From positions 17,039,164-17,103,163 of the forward strand of contig CM055074.1 in the NCBI GenBank assembly GCA_029204045.2: 64,000 nt of DNA, in the 5' to 3' direction. Origin of the DNA: Tillandsia leiboldiana. Its lineage: Eukaryota > Streptophyta > Magnoliopsida > Poales > Bromeliaceae. Both the position numbers and the translations under genes were made by a program. The notes below the pieces were generated by a model, which had not been told where the DNA came from, did no database searches, and worked only from the letters and a program-made list of their open reading frames with translations. Each line of letters begins with the position of its first letter. Within the stretch, counting starts at the first letter, position 1. This document shows, in pieces, positions 55,704-64,000 of the stretch.

Positions 55704-57702
55704 CTTTGCATACCCAAACCTTTTGAGTTTTGGAGTATGTCGGTAAAGGTTGAGAGATTCTCCTTGAAGACGACGTCTTGTATGATTGATCTTTTTCTTT
55801 TGTCATCGTCTTGTTTGAGGTGCTACCAATGTTCTTTCCTTTTGAAAAATCCTTCCTTGAATTCCGGGAAGTGAGCTTATTGGTAGCAATTGCAAGATGT
55901 GGTTGATTTGTTCTTTGAGCTCCAATCTCGCAATTTCTTTCGATGTGCCCTGCAAAATTACAACGAAAACATACCTTTGAGCTTGACGATTCCGAAGAGG
56001 ATGAGGTAGGTTTGTTGTCGTTGTTTGTCTTGAATTCCGATGTCGGAGGAGGAGATACCGACTGAGGCACAAAGACTGTCCCACTCGAACTTGGACTGTT
56101 TCCAGTTTGAGTGTACCCGAGGCCGAACCGATTTGTTTGACCAAGACCAAGGAGTTTATCCAACTTACTCCTTCCTAAAGAGAATTGCTGTAAGTCATCT
56201 TTGAGTTGGAGAATGGTCTCTGTCATTTCCCGTCTTTCCTGTCGGCCCTCGCCATAGAGCTTCAAGAAGTAGTTTGCTTTGTTCACCATATCTATATAGT
56301 TCTTCTCGAGCTGCTCATTGGACTCTTGAAGGGAAACATTTGCTTTTATCAAACTATCCCTTTCCACTTCAAGATCGGTCGAGAGAGAAGTTACCCTTTT
56401 TACTTCTTCTTCGAGATCCTGCAATCTCCCTCTCAACCCCTTGTTTTGCTTAGCCGGTTTCTTTAAATCCTGTAAAGATCTGTGATAGGCTAGAGCAAAC
56501 TCTTCACCTTCCGAATCATCCGATTCATTGTCCATTGCATTCTTTTCAACAGTGGAGTTGGACAATGATTCAGACGTACTTGCCATAAAGCACATGAATG
56601 GTGAAGATGTGGACGCGTGGAATGCTGTGGAGCTCTTTTCTTCATCACTTGAAGACGACTCATTTGACGTTGAGTTGTCATCCCAAGTGACGACTTGCAT
56701 CGCCTTCTTCTTTGCCGGATACTTGTTAGGACACTCCGTTGCAATGTGGCCGTAGCCTCGACATTTGAAGCATTGCAGTTGTCCTTCTGAACTTTTCTTA
56801 TCCTTTGAGAAGTTCTCTTGCTTTCTTGACTTGTAACTTGGAGTACCCTTGCCTTTGTTCCACTTTCTGAAGGATGGAGATTTGCTTGAATTACCCCTTC
56901 GAAAGTTGCGGCGAAAATTCCTTGTCAAGAGAGCGAGCTGCTTCTCAAATTCCTCCATAGAAAGGTTCTCGTCATCGTCCGAGGAGGATGTATCCGCGTC
57001 TTCTTCCTTAGTTGTTTTCAACGCATAACCTGAAGACTTAGAAGTGGATGCTTTTCCAGAAGAATTGTTAGTATTAAAAGTCATTTCATATGTTTGTAAT
57101 GAACCAACTAATTCTTCTACACGTATTTCGTCCGGGTGTTTAATAGTTTCAATGGCAGTAACCTTTGGGCGAAATCGTTCAGGAAGAGTTCTTAAGATTT
57201 TTCTTACAATCTTAAATTCTGGAATCTTCTCTCCCAGATTAGCACATGAGTTTACGATGTCTTGCAATCGTGTATAGTAGTCCGTGAAAGATTCATTTTC
57301 TGCCATCGAAATAGAGTCAAACTTGCTCGTAAGCATCTGCAGTTTCTGAATCTTCACGAGGTTAGTTCCCTCATGTGTAACCTGGAGAACATCCCAGATT
57401 TCTTTCGCAGTCTCACATGCCGAGACGCGAGAGAATTCAGTTTGAGATAAGGCATTAAAAATAGCATTAATTCCCTTGCCATTGTAAGAAGATAACTCAA
57501 ACTCTTCCTTGGTCCATTTCGACCTAGGTTTTAAGGTGTGAACATCAGAGATAAGTTCAGTTGGATTAGTCCATCCTGATTCAATTGAATGCCACACCCT
57601 TTCGTCGATGGAAGATAAAAAGGCTTTCATCCGTACTTTCCAGTACGCATAATTTGTTCCATCAAAGAAAGGGGGTCGATTGATGTTTTCACCTTCAACC
57701 AT
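55681..57702 (-). CDS. gag: Gag of element G (673 aa)
   Basis: It is intact and the same length as B gag. The start is MVEGENINRPPFFDG. It has the gag core, first CCHC knuckle (CFKCRGYGHIATEC), coiled coil, second knuckle (CFRCNFAGHIERNC) and a KVWVCKGETPPCP end. It lies 34 bp after the 5' LTR. The differences from B are scattered substitutions, so the two are separate insertions of one subfamily. Confidence 0.94.
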   Translation of the reverse strand: MVEGENINRPPFFDGTNYAYWKVRMKAFLSSIDERVWHSIESGWTNPTELISDVHTLKPRSKWTKEEFELSSYNGKGINAIFNALSQTEFSRVSACETAKEIWDVLQVTHEGTNLVKIQKLQMLTSKFDSISMAENESFTDYYTRLQDIVNSCANLGEKIPEFKIVRKILRTLPERFRPKVTAIETIKHPDEIRVEELVGSLQTYEMTFNTNNSSGKASTSKSSGYALKTTKEEDADTSSSDDDENLSMEEFEKQLALLTRNFRRNFRRGNSSKSPSFRKWNKGKGTPSYKSRKQENFSKDKKSSEGQLQCFKCRGYGHIATECPNKYPAKKKAMQVVTWDDNSTSNESSSSDEEKSSTAFHASTSSPFMCFMASTSESLSNSTVEKNAMDNESDDSEGEEFALAYHRSLQDLKKPAKQNKGLRGRLQDLEEEVKRVTSLSTDLEVERDSLIKANVSLQESNEQLEKNYIDMVNKANYFLKLYGEGRQERREMTETILQLKDDLQQFSLGRSKLDKLLGLGQTNRFGLGYTQTGNSPSSSGTVFVPQSVSPPPTSEFKTNNDNKPTSSSSESSSSKVCFRCNFAGHIERNCEIGAQRTNQPHLAIATNKLTSRNSRKDFSKGKNIGSTSNKTMTKEKDQSYKTSSSRRISQPLPTYSKTQKVWVCKGETPPCP

Positions 57703-57721
57703 TGTTCACAACCCTATTCCC

Positions 57722-57733
57722 GCTCTGATACCA
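57722..57733 (-). other. Primer binding site of element G
   Basis: TGGTATCAGAGC on the minus strand, two bases after the LTR; exact complement of the initiator Met-tRNA 3' end. Confidence 0.92.
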
Positions 57734-57735
57734 CT

Positions 57736-59011
57736 TGTTGGGTCGTATATAATACGGATCTAAATAGGGGAAGAAACACCTAGAGGGGGGTGAATAGGTG
57801 TAAACGTATAAACACTCCAAAAATCGTTGCGATAAAACCCAATGCGGAAAATAAAATAACACGCAAGATTTTTACGTGGAAAACTCCATCACCGGAGTAA
57901 AAAACCACGGGACCGATAACACGGCAGAAATCCACTAGAATTAAAACACGTACAAGGTGATTTACCGTACACACTTACGACTCAACCTTTTCCATACGCT
58001 CCTAGAGGATCTTCTCCGCTCGCTCCAGACGCTTCTCGAATCCACGATCTGCGCCCAACGCCGAATCCACGGCGTCCAACGTCGAATCCACGACGTCCGA
58101 CCGAATCCACGGTCTTCACCCAATAGCACCGTTCGAATCCACGAACGTGCCTCGCTCCGAATCCACGAGAGCGATTGAACCTTGAATCCACAAGGACACG
58201 CGAATCCACGCGCCGATTTTGGGGTAAATCGTTGTTTTTGGGTGGTGATGATCCGCCGAATACTTAGATCAAAGATAGATCGGAAATACCATCTAAGTAT
58301 TCATTAGTTTGATTCAACTCAAGATGTGAGTATGAAAACCTAGAATCAAACTAATCAATATAGATGAAGAAGCATAGAGTATTCTCTAATGATTTCCTTT
58401 CTTCTCTATATGTGGATCTATAGCCGTATAAGATGATATATGAAAATGACGGCTATGTGGATTCGCCCTAGAAAAGGAGTCATAGGGTGTATTTATAGGT
58501 TAGAAACCCTAGGAAGGAGATAAGAATCAAAAACCTGCCATTTCTGGATATTTACGGACGGCGATCCGGATCGTGATAGCTAGGATCCGGATCGTCACAA
58601 CGAAACAGCCAATTCCAGAAAAACGAAGGTTCGGGATCCGGATCATGTGACTACGATCCGGATCGTTCATACAGTTCACCAAACATCAACGTTCGGGATC
58701 CGGATCAAGAGACTACGATCCGGATTGCGACGATGTATGAACGAACCACCTTCGGGATCCGGATCGAACAACCTGATCCGGATCCTGAACATGTCCCAAG
58801 TCCAGTTTTTGATTTTTATGCAATGAAAGATTCTTCCAAGTGTTTCTACACTACAAGAAGTATTCGGATCACACAAATTCTTTAGTTAAACATACCTGAT
58901 CCTTTTGAATTCTTCTTTCATGAGATTGAGTTAAATGATCCAACTTTCTTCACCTTCAATCTTCAAGACTTGAGACTTTCACGAAACTACGCCAACTCAA
59001 ATCCCGTAACA
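57736..59011 (-). repeat. 5' LTR of element G (1276 bp)
   Basis: On the minus strand it runs from TGTTACGGGATTTG to CGACCCAACA. It has a U3 palindrome array (58560-58790), TATA box near 58490 and hairpin array at about 58038-58228. In the fourth hairpin G has CGTTCG/CGAACG where B has CGTTCG/CGAAGG, a longer pairing. Confidence 0.94.
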
Positions 59012-59016
59012 TATTC

Positions 59017-59669
59017 TTCCTAACATGCAGACCAAAGTCCTAAGATGGGATGGAATGCTATTTTTGTATCTTCTAGGACATCCATCTGTCGCGAAAGGGT
59101 TGAACATCAACATTTCTTACATCATTTGGAATATGATGGCTCGCTATGTGGAGCATCATCATCAAACGGAGAGACTTTCGTTCCCCATGATAATTATGAG
59201 GATTTTTAAGAAATTTGACGTCGATATTCGCTCGTTAAGCTATAAGCATAGTTTGGGAACTATTAATGACTCAACAGTTGTGAAGTCACTCCCTAGGAAA
59301 CCATATGACACTCCCACACCTCCTCGTGGCAAGAGACATTCGAGTTCATCAATAGCAACTCCAACAGCACCAGCAGCCGCACCTACAGCACAAGCAAAAA
59401 CAACAACCGCAGCAACAGAACAGGCACAAGCAATAGTTTCAGGTCTTGGACCTTTTGATACTTCAGAGGATGAAGCCTCTATTACATCTATTTATCGGGA
59501 ACAACAACGATTCTCTTCAGAACAAGAAAGGATTTCTATTGAGCAACGTCGAATTTCTTCGGACCTTCAACGAATCACAGCCACCCAACTGGAATTGAAA
59601 AAAAAAATACAAGTCTTTGACCAAATTGGTGAAGAAGAATTTCGCAAAGTTGGGTTGCAGCAGTTCTGA
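59017..59669 (+). pseudogene. Env-like gene of element F, second part
   Basis: It continues the frame of 40915-41757 and is open to the stop at 59667. It encodes the rest of the core (TKVLRWDGM, ERLSFPMIIMRIFKKF), a Thr/Ala/Pro-rich linker and a heptad-rich C-terminus (YREQQRFSSEQERIS). The C-terminal coiled coil keeps the same motif as B even though the linkers differ. Confidence 0.85.
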
Positions 59670-59800
59670 TGATTCAGATTCTGGATGAAAATGGATGAAG
59701 TTCCATTTTTCTAACGTTGTTTTGCATGTTTTATTTTCTTTTGTTTTCATTTTAGTTTTTGAACTATCCTCCCCGTATTTTCTTTTGGCTTTTTAGTGAC

Positions 59801-59815
59801 AAAAAGGGGGAGATG
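59801..59815 (+). other. Internal polypurine tract (element F)
   Basis: GTGACAAAAAGGGGGAGATG, about 130 bp after the env-like stop, as in A and B. Confidence 0.5.
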
Positions 59816-59942
59816 AAAAAAAAAGATGAAGAAAGATGAACAGTGAACCCTTGAAACTTGAGACCTGACACTAACTATTCTACTGACTATTTGGTTTTGT
59901 AATATTCTAACTTCTAACAAGTTGGTAGAACAAGAAAACAAG

Positions 59943-60155
59943 GTAAGTTGAACCGAATTGATCTTTTTAAATTTTGAACTATAAACTGTGACATTATGCT
60001 TTGAAACTTTGAAATGATATGTAAATATGAATGCTTATATTTGTGCATATCTGATATCTAATGTCATATTAAAATGTAAACTCTCGGGTTGCTTATTGAT
60101 TAAATTCTTGAGGTATTTAATGATATCTTTTTGTTAAGAATTATTTATTTTGCAG
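59943..60155 (+). other. Predicted 3'-UTR intron (element F)
   Basis: Donor CAAG|GTAAGTTG and acceptor TATTTTGCAG|AGAGTACAAG. The exon start AGAGTACA is shared with A and B, while the intron is shorter (213 bp). Confidence 0.5.
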
Positions 60156-60332
60156 AGAGTACAAGATTTGAACACTCCTAGTTGCGTCTAAGTCTAGAGG
60201 TTGTATTAGGAGTTTCTCTCTTGTATTTACATTTATTTGGATCGTTCACGCGTATTTTTGTTGTATGGTGATAGCAACAAAATTCATTTTCTTTTTTTTT
60301 TTTGTGGATTATATGTTTTGTCACGAAACCGC

Positions 60333-60345
60333 CAAAGGGGGAGAT
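60333..60345 (+). other. Terminal polypurine tract of element F
   Basis: CAAAGGGGGAGAT, preceded by TTTTGTCACGAAACCGC, next to the LTR. Confidence 0.85.
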
Positions 60346-60972
60346 TGTTAAGGATTTTTGTGTTGGCATATTTCGTAAATTGTTTTAAGTCTTGAAGATT
60401 AAAGTTAAAGACTTGAAGATCGCATACATCAATCTCAAGAAGAATGGATTCAAAATGATCAGGTATGTTAAACTAAATATTTTTGATAATTTGAATACAT
60501 TCTTATAGTTTAAAAACACTTGCAATAATTTTCATTCCATAAAAATAAAAAACTGAACATTTTATATATTCAGGATCCGGATCAGGCCTATCCAGTCCGG
60601 ACCCCGAACATAGTTTGGTTCATGCGAAAAACCAGTCCGGATCAACCCTTATCCAGTCCGGACCCTGAACATTATTTTTGTTAAATCGCATGAAACAGTC
60701 CGGATCAGACCCATCCAGTCCGGACCCCGAACCTTATTTCTGAGTTATATCACCTTGTACGTGTTTAATCTTAGTGGATTTTTTCGTGTGATCGGTTCCG
60801 TGGTTTTTTACTCCTATGATGGAGTTTTCGACGTAAAATCTTGCGTACAATTTTTATTTTCCGCATTGGGTTATCTTTACGCAAAGATTTCTGAGTTTTA
60901 TTGTTTACACCTATTCACCCCCACTCTAGGTGGTTTTTCTTCTATTTAGATTCTTGGATTTCATAACCCACA
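60346..60972 (+). repeat. 3' LTR of element F, internally deleted (627 bp)
   Basis: It begins TGTTAAGGATTTT and ends ATAACCCACA. U3 has six sites, alternating AGTCCGGATC and AGTCCGGACC. Directly after the last site the sequence jumps (about 60745) to the conserved ATCACCTTGTACGTG block. The TATA box and the TGGATT hairpin array, about 650 bp in B, are therefore deleted. Confidence 0.85.
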
Positions 60973-61204
60973 GTTTTGAGCTGAAAATTGGAGAAGATCT
61001 TCACCACAGGTAGATCCACGTAAAATCTTGCGTACAATTTTTATTTTCCGCATTGGGTTATCTTTACGCAAAGATTTCTGAGTTTTATTGTTTACACCTA
61101 TTCACCCCCACTCTAGGTGGTTTTTCTTCTATTTAGATTCTTGGATTTCATAACCCACAGTTTTGAGCTGAAAATTGGAGAAGATCTTCACCACAGGTAG
61201 ATCT
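60831..61204 (+). repeat. 187-bp tandem duplication across the F LTR end
   Basis: ACGTAAAATCTTGCG...CCACAGGTAGATC is present twice (60831-61017 and 61018-61204), covering the last ~140 bp of the LTR plus 45 bp of flank. The second copy therefore gives a false second LTR end at 61159. Confidence 0.92.
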
Positions 61205-64000
61205 ACAACTTTCATATTGAAGACCTCCCTCCATTCTCACATTTTCTAGGGTGTTTTGCATCAACTCTAGAGAGCCCTCATGCACAAGGTAGATTTATGG
61301 ACAAAGTTCATTACTCATGGATTTTCTTGGCCTTTTGTTTATAGATTTTGAAATTTAAGGGCTTGAATTTCATCTAGGCTCGCAGAGGAACACGTGGGTA
61401 CCTTACTTTGGGATTTTGGAGGCGATTTAAATAGGTTTTTTTTCTGTTCTTGCTGATCCTGTGACAGATTTGTATGCAATTTTCTATTTTTGAGCTTATT
61501 GTGATGTTTGGCCTTTGGGGATGCAGATTTTGTGAAGATTTTGGTTCTTTTTGTGGATTGCAAAGTTTGAGAATATTTTTAGGGTTAAGGTGAGCATCTT
61601 TTCTTTTGATTTCAGTTGGAGATCACTTATGGATGAGCTCTTATTGAGGTTGTTTGCTGTTTTTGGGATAGTTTTGGACAACGCTATGGAATTCTTGCCT
61701 TCCCAAAATTCTCGACACTTGTGGAGAGTTTTTCCTTACTTCCTGGGTGTTCCTAAGTTAGAGGAGAAATTAGGAACCGAGTTTGGCACCTTTCCGTCGA
61801 GGTATGAGTTCGTTTTGGATCACTAATTGCTATTGGAACCATTTGTTGAAATTCTACAGCTGACTCGGTATTTTTGTTGTTGTGCTCAATCCGACAGGAT
61901 TTTTTGGCAGTTTTTTGGTTCATTGGAACCGTAGGAGTCTGAGAAACGTGCATGCCAAATTTCAGTCCCATCGAATTCCGGATCGACACTTTCTATGTGG
62001 GTTGAAATTCTTCCAAAATCAGCGGGCTTTACATTAATTCTATTATTGTAGTTCTCAGCATGCTAGTGGTAGTGCTATATTTGATATATATCATAGTTGT
62101 AGAGTTTTGGAACTCTGACTAGCACCCCTGTCATACGTTGCATGATATCTGACCAGACTTTAGAAAACTCTTAACTTGGATATATATTAGCTGTATTCGG
62201 ACCTCCTACACTTGCATTATTTTTCCCTCTTGACTTAGAGTCTATTATCGCCCTGGTATTGGGCTGAGTGGTCGGGATAGTGTAGGATGCATGTTACGCT
62301 CGTGTCTGGGGGCCGAGTGGATTATAGTAGTTGAGGCTAGATCTTATTCTAGTGTTGTTGGGAGTCGTTTGGGTAGACGGTGGTCCCGGGTTGTTGAGTG
62401 TTTTCCGACCAATGTTGTTGGAAGCCGTTTGGGTAGACGGTGGTCCCAGGTCGTCGAGTGTTTTCCGACCAGGTTCGTTAGTTGTTGAGTTGTGGTTGTG
62501 TGGGAACTTGTGAAAGCAAAAAACTTGAACCCAGGATGTTTTCGACACATATGTTTTCTGCAAACTAAGGTTTTCTCTCCGACCTTCGAAAGGCTGCTGG
62601 AACCTGTTCTTGTTTAATTAAGGTGAAGGCACTAGCTTTTCGGGATTTGGAAAATAAAACTCATTTTAATTGATTTCCTAAAAACTAAAATTTATTAAAA
62701 TGGGTTTTTTTAAATGAAGATTGTTGTGATGAGCGGGAGCACCGTGGTTGTTGTACTGTTAGATCGGAGGGCTTTGACGACACCTTTTCGGTGTGTCGGA
62801 GTCCCCGGCTCGCCAAATGGACGAGAAAAATGGATCCAGCAGGAAAAATCGTGAAAAATGCACTATTTTTGCATTTTTTTTGAGCTATTGGAGGCTGATG
62901 GTGTTTACTGTACTGTAGACCGGGTCCACAGCACAGTAGCGCGCTGGCCGGTGCACCGCGCGTGCGCCGAAGCGGTCGTACGCGCCAGCGCACGAACGCG
63001 CGATGGACTGGGCCGCGGGGCACGCGCGCGCAAGGCGCCGCGTGTCTCTGCGCCCGCGGGCCGGGTTCCATTGTAGCTGGAACCCGGATCCGCTAAGGGG
63101 GTTTTGAGGTTTTTTTTGGGGATTTTACTTGTTTTTTATAAGATGGAAAGCTTTTTGAGGGCTGTAAAGGAGGGGTTTCTCTTAGTGTAGGATGCATGTT
63201 ACACTCGTGCTTGGGGGCCGAGTGGAGTCTGGTAGATGTAGCTAGTCTTGTACCAGTGGCGGGAGCCATTTGGGTAAACGGTGGTCCTGGGTTGTCGAGT
63301 TCTTCGATTTATTTGTCACCACTGTATTCGTGGCAGTGGTGTACCAGTGATAGCAGGACCTTGAATCCAGAATTTTTTTGGACACACATGATTTCAGTAA
63401 ACCAATATTTTCTTTCAAATGTCGAAGGGTCGCCAGAGTCTGTTCTTGTTTGATTGGGCGAAGGCATTAGCCCTTCGGGGTTTGGGAATAAAACTTGTTT
63501 TCTAACTGATTTTCCTAAAATAGCTAAAATTCATTAAAATGGGTTTCCTTAAATCAAAATGGTTTTACAAAAAGGAACTACTTTTAGTCTTCATCCCGCG
63601 TGGGTTTGAGTGAAAATGGTTTTCGGTAATAAATATCACCTTTTCTGTAAACTTCTTCACCCGAGAGAGAGCTCGAGTAATCTGAATTCTAAGGCCTGCC
63701 TTTTTCTTTGGGTCGAGTACAACGAGAGGCTATGCCTAGAGCATGTTCTTGTTTGATTTGTGTTGTAGATTCTAGTCTTTCGGGGTTTTCGGACCCTTCA
63801 TTGTTGTCGGCTGTGGAGTATACCCAGCTAGTGAGTTTGCATGTTGAGTTGATGTCCTATTTGGGGAGTCGTTGGGTTGACAGCGGTCCTGACTGTTCGT
63901 GTATTTCCAGTTAGTGAGTTAGAGTTGTGATTTGGGTACTGTCGGTCTTGTTGATCGTGGATTGGACTATAGCCTGCATGAGCCATATTGAGCTCGACGG
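61205..64000. repeat. Unclassified repeat J, probably decayed gypsy-type LTR sequence
   Basis: No supported gene. It holds related units around GTAGGATGCATGTTAC...GGGGGCCGAGTGGA (62281 and 63187), duplicated GGTAGACGGTGGTCC...TCGAGTGTTTTCCGACC words (62370-62470), and three units around CTGTTCTTGTTTGATT...TTTCGGGGTTT (62605, 63442, 63745). A GC-rich stretch with GCGCGC words lies at 62935-63070. The spacing suggests a tandem repeat with units near 0.9 kb or overlapping LTR fragments. The GC-rich stretch resembles those in H and I in composition only. Confidence 0.5.

Larger units (their letters stand above)
41758..59011 (-). mobile_element. Element G: SIRE-like copia, as assembled (contains a gap and a false inverted arm)
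   Basis: Target duplication tattc at 41753-41757 and 59012-59016 splits F's env-like gene exactly. The 5' LTR (57736-59011), gag and pol lie on the minus strand at the right; a partial 3' LTR lies at the left. Between the partial LTR and 52656 the assembly holds 100 Ns and an inverted copy of 53007-62779, which replaces the true 3' third of G (spacer, probably env-like gene, polypurine tract). Confidence 0.9.
59012..60972 (+). mobile_element. Element F, segment 2: env-like 3' part, polypurine tracts and LTR
   Basis: It continues F after the duplicated tattc. It holds the end of the env-like gene, an internal and a terminal polypurine tract, a conserved 3'-UTR intron and a shortened LTR. No target duplication can be checked because F's 5' end is missing. 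Confidence 0.85.

Noticed and set aside
61551..61826. 91-codon open frame in repeat J
   Set aside because: No domain, no start context, and it lies in decayed repeat sequence mirrored in the inverted arm with frame breaks.

Overview
The window is heterochromatin-like DNA from a flowering plant. It consists almost wholly of LTR retrotransposons inserted into one another; I see no host protein gene, rRNA gene or tRNA gene. The plant assignment rests on several features: Ty1/copia elements of SIRE type (gag, then integrase-RT-RNase H, then a downstream envelope-like gene), initiator-Met-tRNA primer sites (TGGTATCAGAGC and close variants), two Cassandra TRIM elements whose LTRs carry a 5S rRNA segment, and Ty3/gypsy-type LTRs more than 2.7 kb long. 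The species cannot be named from this sequence.

Layout, left to right: the 3' part of SIRE-like element A (+), 1-3971. A lies in a gypsy-type LTR H (-), 3972-6689, which itself interrupts the env-like gene of SIRE-like element C (-). C occupies 6690-9252 and 20358-27775. Inside C sit a complete SIRE-like element B (+), 9253-20357, and two Cassandra elements (22029-22604 and 24455-25030). C lies in the LTR of gypsy element E (+), 27776-29304, continuing at 39637-40200. E's gag is split by the gag-only copia element D (-), 29305-39631, and D's 5' LTR is split by a 3.9-kb solo gypsy-type LTR, I (34395-38341). A fragment of a more diverged SIRE-like element F (+) follows, 40199-41757 and 59012-60972. 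Its env-like gene is split by SIRE-like element G (-), 41758-59011. Unclassified repeat J runs from 60973 to the end. Perfect 5-bp target duplications prove six of these insertions: B taact, Cassandra-1 cgaac, Cassandra-2 gtcaa, D gggcg, I accaa, G tattc.

The assembly is not reliable between 42799 and about 53000. A block of exactly 100 Ns is followed by a 9.8-kb indel-ridden copy of 53007-62779 in inverted orientation. That copy includes DNA from outside G, which cannot lie inside G if the tattc target duplication is real. The likeliest reading is an uncorrected fold-back long read that replaced the missing 3' third of G.

The biology worth following is in the SIRE-like family. The env-like gene sits about 1.6 kb beyond pol behind what looks like its own promoter: an array of the palindrome GATCCGGATC, then a TATA box, then a 5'-UTR intron. 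The same palindrome array forms the U3 enhancer region of the LTRs. In diverged element F the palindrome has changed to AGTCCGGACT-type sites in both places. Downstream of the LTR TATA box, in the RNA leader, lies an array of short inverted repeats. Their stems differ but all enclose the same hexanucleotide TGGATT, as expected for RNA hairpins with a conserved loop. All inspected elements lack a recognisable protease, so they probably depend on a helper or are dead. B has two 1347-bp LTRs with about six differences seen by eye, so it moved recently.
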